Below, one piece after another: positions 1-8,840 of a stretch of DNA of 64,000 nucleotides (positions within the stretch are counted from its first letter, which is position 1; every line of letters begins with the position of its first letter). The translations under genes and the position numbers were made by a program. Where the stretch lies: positions 124,001-188,000 of the forward strand of contig NZ_BCTN01000001.1 of assembly GCF_001571305.1 (NCBI RefSeq), read 5' to 3'. The DNA is from Erwinia persicina NBRC 102418 (GTDB lineage Bacteria > Pseudomonadota > Gammaproteobacteria > Enterobacterales > Enterobacteriaceae). Below the pieces are notes generated by a model that had not been told where the DNA came from, ran no database searches, and saw nothing but the letters and a program-made list of their open reading frames with translations.

Positions 1-15
1 CTTACTGAGACCATA

Positions 16-1278
16 ATGATGAAAAAACATCATTCTCGTAGTTATCCGCTGTTGAGCGCCCTGCTGTTCTTCTTCTTCGTGAGCTGGTCCTCCTCCAGCT
101 CGCTGTTTTCCATCTGGCTGCATCAGGAAGTGGGGATGCGGGCCTCGGACACCGGGATTATTTTCTCTGTGCTGTCGGTGTCGGCGCTGTGCGCGCAGGT
201 CTGCTACGGCTTTATTCAGGATCGGCTGGGCTTACGGAAAAACCTGTTGTGGTACATGACCGCCCTGTTGATCCTCTCCGGCCCGGCTTTCTTACTGTTC
301 GGCTACCTGCTGAAAATCAATATCTTAGCCGGCAGCATCTTCGGCGGACTGTTTGTGGGCATGACCTTTAACGGCGGCATCGGCGTGCTGGAGTCTTATA
401 CCGAGCGCGTGGCACGACAGAGTACCTTTGAGTTTGGTAAAGCCCGCATGTGGGGCTCGCTGGGCTGGGCGGTGGCGACCTTCTTCGCCGGACTGCTGTT
501 TAATCTCAACCCGAAACTTAACTTCCTGGTGGCCTCCTGCTCTGGCGTGGTGTTCTTTATCCTGCTGGCGCGGCTTAACGTCAGCACCCCCGCCAGCCTG
601 GAAAAGCTGGAAACCGGCATCAGTAAAGTGACCCTGGAAGATGCCCTGCGCTTACTGACCCTGCCCCGCTTCTGGGCACTGGTGTTCTTCGTGGTCGGCA
701 CCTGTATTTATGGGGTGTACGATCAGCAGTTCCCGGTCTACTTCGCCTCCCAGTTCCCCACCCTGCGCGAAGGCAATGCCATGTTCGGCTACCTGAACTC
801 CTTCCAGGTCTTTCTGGAAGCCGCCGGCATGTTCTGCGCCCCGTGGCTGGTAAACCGTATCGGCGCTAAAAACGGGCTGATCTTTGCCGGGATGGTGATG
901 GCGCTGCGCATGGTGGCGTCAGGTATGGTGGAAGGCCCGCTGCTGATTTCCATCACCAAACTGCTGCACGCGCTGGAACTGCCGGTGCTGCTGGTGTCCA
1001 TTTTTAAATACAACAGCCTGCATTTTGACAAACGCCTCTCCTCAACCCTGTACCTGGTGGGCTTTGCCTGCACCAGCTCGGTGATTGCAACGGTATTGTC
1101 CCCGCTGGCGGGCTACAGCTACGAGAAATATGGCTTTGCTCAGTCCTACCTGATCATGGGGCTGATGGTGTTCTGCACCACCTTTTTCTCCGTCTTTCTG
1201 CTGCGTAATCAGAAATCCTTATCAGAAGGCGCGCCTCCGGCCCCTTCTTCCCTCTCACCACTCAAGAGTGAACAGTGA
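16..1278 (+). CDS. rafB: Raffinose/sucrose:H+ symporter RafB (MFS, LacY family)
   Basis: A 420-residue major facilitator of the oligosaccharide:H+ symporter family (LacY/RafB/CscB), predicted to bring raffinose or sucrose across the inner membrane with a proton. It has twelve hydrophobic segments. The family's Glu/Arg pair is visible around residues 125-145, in the stretch with LESYTER followed by GKARMWGSLGWA. Two ATGs (16 and 19) are possible and the operon start lies before the window. It overlaps the next gene as TGATG. The order permease, GH32 hydrolase, coiled-coil porin is that of rafB-rafD-rafY on E. coli raffinose plasmids, so an alpha-galactosidase gene (rafA) is expected just upstream. 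Exact substrate preference (raffinose versus sucrose) is inferred from context. Confidence 0.88.
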   Translation: MMKKHHSRSYPLLSALLFFFFVSWSSSSSLFSIWLHQEVGMRASDTGIIFSVLSVSALCAQVCYGFIQDRLGLRKNLLWYMTALLILSGPAFLLFGYLLKINILAGSIFGGLFVGMTFNGGIGVLESYTERVARQSTFEFGKARMWGSLGWAVATFFAGLLFNLNPKLNFLVASCSGVVFFILLARLNVSTPASLEKLETGISKVTLEDALRLLTLPRFWALVFFVVGTCIYGVYDQQFPVYFASQFPTLREGNAMFGYLNSFQVFLEAAGMFCAPWLVNRIGAKNGLIFAGMVMALRMVASGMVEGPLLISITKLLHALELPVLLVSIFKYNSLHFDKRLSSTLYLVGFACTSSVIATVLSPLAGYSYEKYGFAQSYLIMGLMVFCTTFFSVFLLRNQKSLSEGAPPAPSSLSPLKSEQ

Positions 1279-2705
1279 TGACATTTCGACTTGAAGATGC
1301 TGAACAGGCGCTGATCCGCCAGCGCGACCAGATTACCCTCCGCTGGTATCCCCGCTATCATCTTGCTCCCCAGGCGGGATGGATGAACGACCCGAACGGG
1401 CTGGTATGGTTTGACGGCTGGTATCACGCCTTTTATCAGCATCATCCCTACTCCACGCAGTGGGGGCCGATGCACTGGGGCCACGCGCGCAGCCTTGACC
1501 TGGTCAACTGGGAGCATTTGCCCGTCGCCCTGGCACCGGAAGGGCCGGAAGATAAAGACGGTTGTTTTTCTGGTTCAGCAGTGGTCAACGGCGATGAGCT
1601 GGCGCTGATTTACACCGGCCATAAATTTCACGGCGACCCCTCCAGTGACGATAACCTTTACCAGGTGCAGTGTCTCGCCACCAGCCGGGATGGCATCCAT
1701 TTCAGCCGACAGGGTCAGGTGCTGGACACCCCTGCCGGGTTGCATCACTTCCGCGATCCTAAAGTGTGGCGGGAAGGACGGCACTGGTACATGGTGGTCG
1801 GTGCCCGTGAAGCGCATACCGGGCAGGTCAGGCTTTACCGCTCTGACGATCTGCACCGCTGGGAAGATGCCGGGATACTGGCTGAGGCCCCGCCGCACCT
1901 CGGCTTTATGTGGGAGTGCCCGGACTTCTTCACTCTGGCAGGCAAACAGATCCTGCTGATGTCTCCCCAGGGCATCCAGGCCCGGGGCTATGACCACCGC
2001 AACCTGTTCCAGAGTGGCTATATTGTCGGCCACTGGCAGCCGGGGGCCGACTTTACCCAAGAGGGTGACTTCACCGAACTGGATCGCGGCCATGATTTTT
2101 ATGCCCCGCAGACCTTTGTCACACCGGACGGCCGCCGGATGGTGATGGCGTGGATGAACACCTGGGAATCAGCGATGCCAGAGCAGCAGGACGGCTGGTG
2201 CGGCATGCTTACCCTGCCCCGGGAGCTCACCCTGACGGCCGATCATCGTCTGCAGATGACCCCGGCGCGAGAGGTGGAATGCCTGCGCCAGCGCTGGCAT
2301 CCGTGGCCTGCCGGGAGGCTGAAAAACCAGCAGCAGTGCGTCATGGAAAATTGTGAAACCAGTGAGGTGCTCGTCAGCTGGAACCGGGCCACCAGCGATG
2401 CGGAACAGTACGGCATCAGCCTGTCAGACGGTCTGCGCCTGTATGTTGACAGCCAGTCCCAGCGCCTGGTGCTGGCACGTCACTATCCGCTCTGCGGTCT
2501 GAGTGGCGAACGCAGCGTCGCGCTCCCTGCCGGGGATACGCTCTCCCTGCGCATCTTCTTTGACCGCTCCTCGGTGGAAGTGTTTGTCAACGATGGCGAC
2601 GCCTGCCTGACCAGCCGTATTTTCCCCGGGCAGCGTCAGCTGTCGCTGTTTGCCTGGTCCGGCAGCGCGGACGTCACCGCGTGTGGAGCCTGGGACTTAG
2701 CCTGA
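1278..2705 (+). CDS. rafD: Sucrose hydrolase / beta-fructosidase RafD (GH32)
   Basis: A 475-residue cytoplasmic glycoside hydrolase family 32 enzyme that splits sucrose, including the sucrose left when galactose is removed from raffinose. The three GH32 acidic motifs are present: NDPNG with nucleophile Asp38, RDP with Asp160 and EC with Glu213 as acid/base. The C-terminal third is the beta-sandwich typical of the family (SSVEVFVNDG near the end). The ATG at 1278 shares one base with the rafB stop (TGATG); a GTG three bases earlier is less likely. No phosphotransferase gene is nearby and the partner is a proton symporter, so unphosphorylated sucrose is the probable substrate rather than sucrose 6-phosphate. 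Confidence 0.9.
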   Translation: MTFRLEDAEQALIRQRDQITLRWYPRYHLAPQAGWMNDPNGLVWFDGWYHAFYQHHPYSTQWGPMHWGHARSLDLVNWEHLPVALAPEGPEDKDGCFSGSAVVNGDELALIYTGHKFHGDPSSDDNLYQVQCLATSRDGIHFSRQGQVLDTPAGLHHFRDPKVWREGRHWYMVVGAREAHTGQVRLYRSDDLHRWEDAGILAEAPPHLGFMWECPDFFTLAGKQILLMSPQGIQARGYDHRNLFQSGYIVGHWQPGADFTQEGDFTELDRGHDFYAPQTFVTPDGRRMVMAWMNTWESAMPEQQDGWCGMLTLPRELTLTADHRLQMTPAREVECLRQRWHPWPAGRLKNQQQCVMENCETSEVLVSWNRATSDAEQYGISLSDGLRLYVDSQSQRLVLARHYPLCGLSGERSVALPAGDTLSLRIFFDRSSVEVFVNDGDACLTSRIFPGQRQLSLFAWSGSADVTACGAWDLA

Positions 2706-2719
2706 CGCACTGCCCTGCT

Positions 2720-2748
2720 GCTCACCCGTGACCGCGGGTGAGCCTTTT
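2720..2748 (+). terminator. Hairpin between rafD and rafY (attenuator-like)
   Basis: A perfect 9-bp stem (GCTCACCCG / CGGGTGAGC, 2720-2728 and 2735-2743) with a 6-base loop is followed by CTTTTG. It lies in the only sizeable gap of the raf operon and could reduce readthrough into the porin gene or protect the upstream mRNA end. Confidence 0.55.
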
Positions 2749-2783
2749 GCCTCCCTATAAAATAATGTGCAAGGAATTCATCG

Positions 2784-4136
2784 ATGAAAATAGCCGTCGG
2801 GATGATGCTGTGCGCCGGGATCTTTCCGGTCACCCTGTTTGCTGAAAGTACCTTAAGCGTTGAACAGCGTTTTCTCTTACTCGAAGCGCGTTTGAAAAAT
2901 GCAGAGAAACGCGCCGACCGGGCAGAAGCGGAAATGGTGAAATTAAAACAGAACACCCGGGGGGATAACGCTACCACCGCCCACGCGGGCACCACTCCTC
3001 CCCTCGCCGTGAGCCTGAACACCCCGGCGGAACTGCGTTTTTATGGCGATGTGGAATTTAATGCCGACGCGGCCAGCCGCACGGGCAGCCTGACATCGTT
3101 AAAAACCAGCAGCAATAAAAGCTGGGCTCCCGGCAATAAAGAACGCTGGGATATTAACGGCCGCATATTATTAGGCGTGGAGGGGATCCGCCAGGGTTCT
3201 GCAGGGAAATATGCCGGATTCAACGTTCAGCCGCTGGCCGATATTCGCGGGAAAATGAATCTGGACGATGCGGCTTTCTTTTTTGGTCAGAAAGACAACT
3301 GGCAGGTGAAGACCGGGCGGTTTGAAGCCTGGGATATGTTTCCCCTCAATCAGGATACCTTTATCGAATACTCGGGCAATACCGCTAACGATCTGTACAG
3401 CGACGGCTACGGCTATATCTATATGATGAAGGAGGCGCGTGGCCGCAGTAACAGCGGCGGTAACCTGCTGCTGAGTCAAACCTGGGATAAGTGGTACGTT
3501 GAAGTGAACACCCTGATTGAGGATGGCAGCGCGCTGTATGTGGATCAGCGTTATCACGGCCGCACGATGGAAAACCAGAAAAATGTGATGTACGTGCGCC
3601 CGGTTGTGGCATGGCGATCCGATGTCTGGTCCGTCGCCGCCGCCATGGAAAGCAATATCGTGAATAACGCCTATGGCTATACCGACCGCGAAGGCCGCTG
3701 GCGCGATCAGTCGGAGCGCACCGGCTACGGGCTGACCATGACGTGGAATACGTTAAAGAACAACCCGCAGAATGGCACCGTGGTGAACGTGAATACGGCC
3801 TATATGGATGCCCGGGAGGAAACCGATTTTAGCGCCGGGATTAATGCTCTCTGGCATCGTGTCGAACTGGGCTATATTTACGCCCATAATAATATCTCGG
3901 AATTCTCAGCGTCCGGTGTCAGTGAGGAGTGTACCGCTGACTGCGCTATCTTCCAGCCGGGGCGCTACGACATTCATACCCTGCATACCTCCTGGCAGCT
4001 TCCCGATATCCTCGATATGCCCAACTTCACGGTCTATCTTGGCGGTTACGCGTCATGGCTGAATGCCGCCGATGACGATCGGGGAAATCATCAGCCACGT
4101 TATGGCGCACGCGTGCGGGCGAAATACCTCTTTTAA
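2784..4136 (+). CDS. rafY: Carbohydrate porin RafY (LamB/ScrY superfamily)
   Basis: A 450-residue outer-membrane sugar porin. Residues 1-20 form a signal peptide ending LFA. Then comes a short heptad-like coiled coil (VEQRFLLLEARLKNAEKRA) and a Lys-rich, Ala/Thr linker, the N-terminal layout of ScrY and RafY. The rest is an amphipathic beta-barrel rich in Tyr, Trp and Gly that ends in Phe (RAKYLF), as barrel proteins do for BAM recognition. A cysteine pair sits in a predicted loop (EECTADC). It is the last gene of the raf operon, preceded by an AAGGAAT ribosome site. The predicted job is diffusion of raffinose-size sugars across the outer membrane. Confidence 0.87.
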   Translation: MKIAVGMMLCAGIFPVTLFAESTLSVEQRFLLLEARLKNAEKRADRAEAEMVKLKQNTRGDNATTAHAGTTPPLAVSLNTPAELRFYGDVEFNADAASRTGSLTSLKTSSNKSWAPGNKERWDINGRILLGVEGIRQGSAGKYAGFNVQPLADIRGKMNLDDAAFFFGQKDNWQVKTGRFEAWDMFPLNQDTFIEYSGNTANDLYSDGYGYIYMMKEARGRSNSGGNLLLSQTWDKWYVEVNTLIEDGSALYVDQRYHGRTMENQKNVMYVRPVVAWRSDVWSVAAAMESNIVNNAYGYTDREGRWRDQSERTGYGLTMTWNTLKNNPQNGTVVNVNTAYMDAREETDFSAGINALWHRVELGYIYAHNNISEFSASGVSEECTADCAIFQPGRYDIHTLHTSWQLPDILDMPNFTVYLGGYASWLNAADDDRGNHQPRYGARVRAKYLF

Positions 4137-4146
4137 CACTGACGTC

Positions 4147-4168
4147 ACCGCCAGGCAGGCCTGGCGGT
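4147..4168. terminator. Shared hairpin between convergent rafY and LLM gene
   Basis: A 9-bp perfect stem ACCGCCAGG / CCTGGCGGT with a 4-base loop sits in the 46-base gap between two convergent genes. The T-tracts on both sides are weak. It is probably a bidirectional terminator. Confidence 0.55.
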
Positions 4169-4182
4169 TCCCCAGCCCCCGG

Positions 4183-5208
4183 TTAGTTACGCCATCCCAG
4201 CCCTGGCGCCACATGCTTAAGGATCGCTTCAATGGTGTGCGCGCAGTAATCCACCCCCAGCTGATTCGGCACGGTGAGCAGCAGCGTGTCGGCTTCGGCA
4301 ATCGCTTCATCCTGCGCCAGCTGTTCAATCAGCCGGTCCGGTTCTGCGGCGTAGCTGCGGCCAAAAATCGCCCGGGTTTTCTCATCAAGATAGCCCACCT
4401 TGTCACCCTCTTTGCCGCTGTTGCCAAAGTAGGCACGGTCCCTGTCATTCACCAGCGCAAAGATACTGCGGCTCACCGAGACACGTGGCGTGCGCAGGTG
4501 TCCGGCGGCTTTCCAGGCATCCCGGTAGGCGCGGATCTGAGCCGCCTGCTGAATGTGGAAGGGTTCACCCGTCTCATCGTCTTTCAGCGTTGAGCTTTGC
4601 AGGTTCATGCCCAGCTTTGCCGCCCACACCGCCGTGGCATTGGAACCGGCCCCCCACCAGATACGGTCACGCAGCCCTTCAGAGAACGGCTCCACGCGCA
4701 GCATCCCAGGGGGATTGGGGAACATCGGCTGCGGGTTTGGTCTGGCAAAGCCTTCGCCGCGCAGCACATCCAGCAGCACCTCGGTGTGATGACGCGCCAT
4801 ATCCGATTCATTTTCCCCTTCTGCGGGCTGATAGCCGAAATAGCGCCAGCCGTCGATCACCTGCTCCGGCGAGCCACGGCTGATGCCGAGCTGCAGACGC
4901 CCCCCGGAGATCAGGTCAGCGGAACCGGCATCTTCCGCCATATACATCGGGTTTTCATAGCGCATATCGATCACCCCGGTGCCAATCTCAATGCGCCGGG
5001 TTTTCGCCCCGACGGCGGCCAGCAGCGGGAAGGGGGAACTTAACTGACGGGCGAAGTGGTGGACGCGAAAATACGCGCCGTCTGCGCCGAGCTCTTCCGC
5101 CGCCACGGCCAGGTCGATAGACTGTAACAGGGCGTCAGCGGCTGAACGGGTGCCGGACTGCGGGGACGGTGTCCAGTGACCGAATGACAGGAATCCAATA
5201 CTTTTCAT
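4183..5208 (-). CDS. LLM-class flavin-dependent oxidoreductase
   Basis: A 341-residue TIM-barrel protein of the bacterial luciferase-like monooxygenase family, which uses reduced flavin to oxidise small organic molecules. Family features are an N-terminal strand (MKSIGFLSFGHW), the AEELGADGAYFRVHHF segment, and the strand/loop with IEIGTGVIDMRYENPMYMAED followed by GRLQLGISRGSP. The start at 5208 is preferred over an ATG thirty bases upstream because the family begins at this strand and a GAGAAA site lies just before it. It is divergent from the TPP-controlled thi operon, 105 bases from the riboswitch. A role in thiamine-fragment salvage is possible but unsupported; substrate unknown. Confidence 0.78.
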   Translation of the reverse strand: MKSIGFLSFGHWTPSPQSGTRSAADALLQSIDLAVAAEELGADGAYFRVHHFARQLSSPFPLLAAVGAKTRRIEIGTGVIDMRYENPMYMAEDAGSADLISGGRLQLGISRGSPEQVIDGWRYFGYQPAEGENESDMARHHTEVLLDVLRGEGFARPNPQPMFPNPPGMLRVEPFSEGLRDRIWWGAGSNATAVWAAKLGMNLQSSTLKDDETGEPFHIQQAAQIRAYRDAWKAAGHLRTPRVSVSRSIFALVNDRDRAYFGNSGKEGDKVGYLDEKTRAIFGRSYAAEPDRLIEQLAQDEAIAEADTLLLTVPNQLGVDYCAHTIEAILKHVAPGLGWRN

Positions 5209-5313
5209 AGGGTTTCTCAACAGGATAAAACGAATCAATTCAGTAATAAGTACGCGCTATCTCGCCACCTGGCAAGGATTGCTATCCAAAATGAATTATC
5301 GTATAACAATTCA

Positions 5314-5398
5314 CTCCGAGGGGTGTCCTGTATGGGCTGAGATGGCGTAATAAGCCGAACCCTTTGAACCTGATCTGGGTCATGCCAGCGAAGGGACG
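5314..5398 (+). ncRNA. TPP riboswitch (THI element) upstream of tenA-thiZXY
   Basis: This matches the conserved THI-box blocks in order: GAGGGGTGTCC at the 5' arm, GGCTGAGAT, then ACCCTTTGAACCTGATCTGGGTCATGCCAGCGAAGGGA. The leader ends about 67 bases before the GTG start of tenA. Thiamine pyrophosphate binding is expected to lower expression of the salvage operon, most likely by hiding the ribosome site as in other enterobacterial THI elements. Confidence 0.93.
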
Positions 5399-5465
5399 GG
5401 TAGGCATTATTCTCGCCTGATCACACCTCCGCGCACCTGGATCGCCACTTAAATGAGGGGATTCT

Positions 5466-6167
5466 GTGTCGAACACCATTGAGCCTGTCGATTTCAGCCA
5501 CGGCCTGTACGGACGTTTACGCCAGCAGGCGGGGAACGACTGGCAGGACTATGTGGCGCATCCGTTTATTCAGCAACTTTCACGCGGTACGCTGCCCGAA
5601 ACCGCCTTTCGCCGCTATCTGACCCAGGATTACCTGTTTCTGATCCACTTTGCCCGTGCCTGGGCGCTGCTGGTCAGCAAGCTGCGCACGCTGCCGGAGA
5701 TGCGTGCCGCTACCGCTTCGCTCAATGCCATTGTCAGCGAACTGCCGCTGCACGTCCGCTACTGCGAGAGCTGGGGGCTGAACGAGGCACAGATGGCTGC
5801 TGAACCGGAGGCGGCAGAAACCATGAATTACACCCGCTACGTGCTGGATATCGGTCACTCAGGGGACGCGCTGGATCTGCTGGCCGCCCTGCTCCCCTGT
5901 GTGGCAGGGTATGCCGAAATCGGCCTGGGCCTGCTGGCCTCCCCCAGGACGGTGCTGACAGGCAGCCCTTACGCTTCCTGGATCCGCAACTATTCGGACC
6001 CGGACTACCTCACCGGGGTGCGTGCCGCCCTTGCACTGCTGGAAACGGTCGGCCAGCAGCGGGGAGCCGAAAGCCGCTTCCCTGCCCTGTCCGAGATTTT
6101 TACCACCGCTACCCGCCTGGAGTCGGCTTTCTGGCAGATGGGACTCAACGCGGTAGCGACCCCATGA
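5466..6167 (+). CDS. tenA: Aminopyrimidine aminohydrolase TenA (TenA_C type)
   Basis: A 233-residue all-helical thiaminase II family protein. It hydrolyses the amino group of degraded thiamine pyrimidine (aminomethyl-HMP) to give HMP for thiamine synthesis. The active-site cysteine of the TenA_C clade is at residue 145 in LLPCVAGYAEIG, and a late Glu in RLESAFWQMG matches the conserved acid. The start is GTG at 5466, with GAGGGG five or so bases before it; no ATG fits better. The downstream thiZ start overlaps its stop (ATGA), so this is the first gene of a thi salvage operon under the TPP riboswitch at 5314-5398. Compare the second tenA at 33705-34343, which has Glu in place of this Cys. Confidence 0.9.
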   Translation: MSNTIEPVDFSHGLYGRLRQQAGNDWQDYVAHPFIQQLSRGTLPETAFRRYLTQDYLFLIHFARAWALLVSKLRTLPEMRAATASLNAIVSELPLHVRYCESWGLNEAQMAAEPEAAETMNYTRYVLDIGHSGDALDLLAALLPCVAGYAEIGLGLLASPRTVLTGSPYASWIRNYSDPDYLTGVRAALALLETVGQQRGAESRFPALSEIFTTATRLESAFWQMGLNAVATP

Positions 6168-6910
6168 CCGCCCATTCCGCTTCGCCACCGCCGGGCATCG
6201 CGGTTCGCCATCTGACGCTGCGCTTCGGCCCGCGCCCGCTCTTCAGCGATCTCAGCGTGGATATTCCCGCCGGGCGTTTTGTCGCGCTGCTGGGGGCCAG
6301 CGGCTGCGGCAAAACCAGCCTGCTGAAGATCATTGCCGGGCTGCTTCCGCCCGACGCCGGTTCGGTCTGCGGCAGCGACGGCCTGCCGCTGGCTGGTCGC
6401 ATCGCCTGGATGGGTCAGAAAGATCTGCTTTATCCGTGGCTGTCGATCCGCGACAACGTCACCCTCGGCGCGCGGCTGCGCAGGGAGCCCGTCGATACTG
6501 ACCGGGCTGACCACCTGCTGGCGCGTGTCGGGCTGCACGACTATGCCGGCCTTCGTCCCGCCGCCCTCTCCGGCGGCATGCGCCAGCGGGCGGCCATCGC
6601 CCGCACCCTGTATGAGAACCGCCCCGTTGTGCTGATGGACGAACCCTTCTCTGCGCTCGACACGCTGACGCGGGCGAAGATCCAGACGCTGGCCGCTGAG
6701 GTGCTGGCGGACCGCACCGTACTGCTGATCACCCACGACCCGATGGAAGCCTGCCGCCTGAGCCACCATCTGCTGGTGCTCTCCGGGCACCCTGCGGGCA
6801 TCGACGACAGTCACACCATTGGCGGCCTGCCGCCGCGTGCGCCGGATGATGCCGACCTGCTGAAAAGCCAGGGGGCGCTGTTGCAACAGCTGCTGAGGGC
6901 GGCAGGATGA
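6164..6910 (+). CDS. thiZ: HMP-precursor ABC importer, ATPase ThiZ
   Basis: A 248-residue ABC ATPase for import of a formylated or amino pyrimidine derived from broken-down thiamine. Walker A is GASGCGKTS (about residue 43), the signature is LSGGMRQR, and Walker B is VVLMDEPFSALD followed by the H-loop LITHDPMEA. The start overlaps the tenA stop by four bases and the stop overlaps thiX likewise, so translation is coupled. It belongs to the nitrate/taurine/pyrimidine (NMT1-type) ATPase group. The name rests on its place between tenA and thiXY behind a TPP riboswitch. Confidence 0.88.
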   Translation: MTAHSASPPPGIAVRHLTLRFGPRPLFSDLSVDIPAGRFVALLGASGCGKTSLLKIIAGLLPPDAGSVCGSDGLPLAGRIAWMGQKDLLYPWLSIRDNVTLGARLRREPVDTDRADHLLARVGLHDYAGLRPAALSGGMRQRAAIARTLYENRPVVLMDEPFSALDTLTRAKIQTLAAEVLADRTVLLITHDPMEACRLSHHLLVLSGHPAGIDDSHTIGGLPPRAPDDADLLKSQGALLQQLLRAAG

Positions 6911-7659
6911 GGGCCAGCCTGGCAGGTCACGCTCGCGGGCTGATAATTTTTAGCGGACTGATCCTGCTGTGGTGGCTGGTCACCCTGAGTGCCATTCCCG
7001 CATTTTTGCTGCCCTCACCCATCGCGGTGGCCAGTGCGCTGTGGGAGGGGCGCGCTTTTCTCGCTTATCACAGCCTGATCACCGCCTCGGAAGTGCTGGC
7101 CGGGCTGGTGCTGGGCGTGTTGCTGGGGTCGCTGCTGGCCATCCTGATGATCGTCTCCCCCCGTCTGCAGCGCTGGCTGATGCCGCTGGTGCTGACCAGC
7201 CAGGCCATTCCGGTGTTTGCACTGGCCCCGCTGCTGGTTCTGTGGTTTGGCTTTGGCATCAGCGCCAAAGTGGCGATGGCGGTGCTGGTGATTTTTTTCC
7301 CGGTCACGTCGACCCTGTTTGACGGGCTCAGGCGGGTCAATCAGGACTATCTCGACCTGGCCCGCACCATGGGGGCCTCTGGCTGGGCCCAGCTGCGCCA
7401 CGTCCGTCTGATGGCGGCGTTACCGGCATTCGGTTCCGGCCTGCGGATGGCCGCCGCCGTGGCACCGATTGGCGCGATTATCGGGGAATGGGTCGGGTCC
7501 GCCGGAGGGCTGGGTTACGTTATGCTGAATGCCAACGCGCGCATGCAGACGGACCAGTGTTTTGCCGCATTATTTATTCTTGTGCTGATGACCGTCTTAC
7601 TCTGGATGGCCGTCGACACCCTGATCCACCGCCTGATTAACTGGGCACCTGAATCATGA
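6907..7659 (+). CDS. thiX: HMP-precursor ABC importer, permease ThiX
   Basis: A 250-residue inner-membrane permease with about six hydrophobic segments. It carries the EAA-type cytoplasmic loop (LDLARTMGASGWAQLRHVRLMAALPAF), which contacts the ATPase. It overlaps thiZ by ATGA. Similar in class to SsuC/TauC permeases; the thi context decides the assignment. Confidence 0.88.
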   Translation: MRASLAGHARGLIIFSGLILLWWLVTLSAIPAFLLPSPIAVASALWEGRAFLAYHSLITASEVLAGLVLGVLLGSLLAILMIVSPRLQRWLMPLVLTSQAIPVFALAPLLVLWFGFGISAKVAMAVLVIFFPVTSTLFDGLRRVNQDYLDLARTMGASGWAQLRHVRLMAALPAFGSGLRMAAAVAPIGAIIGEWVGSAGGLGYVMLNANARMQTDQCFAALFILVLMTVLLWMAVDTLIHRLINWAPES

Positions 7660-7684
7660 TGATAACCTCTGGAAGGAAGATAAA

Positions 7685-8620
7685 ATGATCAAGAACATCT
7701 GCGCCGGACTGCTGTTAAGCGGTGCCTGCAGCAGTGCGGCAATGGCCGGCGAGAAACTGACGCTGGTGCTCGACTGGTATATTAATCCGGATCATGCACC
7801 GATTATGGTGGCAGAGCAGATCGGGGCCTTTAAGGCCGAGGGACTGGATGTGACGATTATCCCGCCTTCCGATCCGTCTCTGCCGCCACGCATGGTGGCC
7901 GCCAGACAGGCGGACCTTGCCATCACCTATCAGCCCCAGCTGCATTTCTTCGCCGATGATGGCCTGCCGCTGGTCCGCGTGGGAACGCTGATTAATACGC
8001 CGCTGAATACCGTTATCACCCTGGATAAGCGCATTACCTCCCCGTCAGGGCTGAAAGGCAAGACCGTCGGTTATTCGGTCAGTGGTATTGAACAGGTGAC
8101 GCTGAGCACCATGATGAAGCATCAGAAACTCAGTCTGAAAGAGATAAAGATGATTAACGTTAACTTCCAGCTGACCAGCGCCCTGCTGGCCGGGCAGGTG
8201 GATGCGGTAATCGGCGGTTACCGCAATATTGAAGCGGAGGAGCTGAGATTGCAGGGTAAAGATCCGGTGGTGCTCAACGTCGAGGATTACGGCGTACCGG
8301 CTTATGACGAGCTGGTGATTGTCGCCAACCGCGACAGCGTGAACGAACCGAAGGTGAAGAAATTCCTCGCGGCGCTGAAAAAAGGCAACGACTATCTGCA
8401 GAAACACCCGCAGGAGAGCTGGCTGGCCTTTGCTAAGGCGCACCCGGAACTGAACACGGAGCTGAACCGCGTTGCCTGGCAGAAAACCCTGCCGCTGTTT
8501 GCCCGCGATCCGGCCTGGCTCGACGTGAAGCGCTACACCGACTACGAGCAGTTCCTGTTTAACAATAAGCTGCTGAAAAAGATCACCCCGGTTGCAGACT
8601 ACGCGGTGGAACTGCACTAA
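7685..8620 (+). CDS. thiY: HMP-precursor periplasmic binding protein ThiY
   Basis: A 311-residue periplasmic binding protein of the NMT1/THI5-like family. Residues 1-21 form a signal peptide ending AMA. The mature start, EKLTLVLDWYINPDHAPIMVAEQIG, is the diagnostic N-terminus of pyrimidine-binding ThiY proteins. An AAGGAAG site precedes the ATG, 25 bases after thiX. It should deliver N-formyl-aminomethyl-pyrimidine to ThiX/ThiZ, after which a deformylase (not in this window) and TenA yield HMP. Confidence 0.9.
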   Translation: MIKNICAGLLLSGACSSAAMAGEKLTLVLDWYINPDHAPIMVAEQIGAFKAEGLDVTIIPPSDPSLPPRMVAARQADLAITYQPQLHFFADDGLPLVRVGTLINTPLNTVITLDKRITSPSGLKGKTVGYSVSGIEQVTLSTMMKHQKLSLKEIKMINVNFQLTSALLAGQVDAVIGGYRNIEAEELRLQGKDPVVLNVEDYGVPAYDELVIVANRDSVNEPKVKKFLAALKKGNDYLQKHPQESWLAFAKAHPELNTELNRVAWQKTLPLFARDPAWLDVKRYTDYEQFLFNNKLLKKITPVADYAVELH

Positions 8621-8654
8621 TCCTCCCTGCGGGCGACCGGAAAAAAGGGCTTCA

Positions 8655-8688
8655 GGACGCCCCGTGCAAATCATCGTCTCGGGCGTCC
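8655..8688 (+). terminator. Long-loop hairpin after thiY
   Basis: A perfect 8-bp inverted repeat GGACGCCC / GGGCGTCC with an 18-base loop, 34 bases after thiY. There is no T-tract, so it may be a Rho-dependent end or an mRNA-stabilising hairpin. Confidence 0.4.
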
Positions 8689-8789
8689 GTACATTAAGCT
8701 GCCCCCTGCTGCAACAGCACTATCCGCTTGCCGGGGGTGGGCTGCTGTAATGATCGGCCCGACCGCCCCGGCGATAAAAATTCGCCATA

Positions 8790-8808
8790 GATAATGATAA
8801 CTATTATC
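8790..8808. promoter_or_regulatory. Fur box upstream of FAD monooxygenase
   Basis: The 19-mer GATAATGATAACTATTATC matches 17 of 19 positions of the Fur consensus GATAATGATAATCATTATC. It lies 33-51 bases before the start at 8841, where a promoter would be. Iron-dependent repression of the downstream gene is expected. Confidence 0.85.
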
Positions 8809-8840
8809 ATAAAAGCCACACCCACCTCCCCGGAGTCACT

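Noticed and set aside
6005-6886. Minus-strand open frame opposite tenA-thiZ
   Set aside because: Overlaps an ABC ATPase with all motifs and shows no features of its own.
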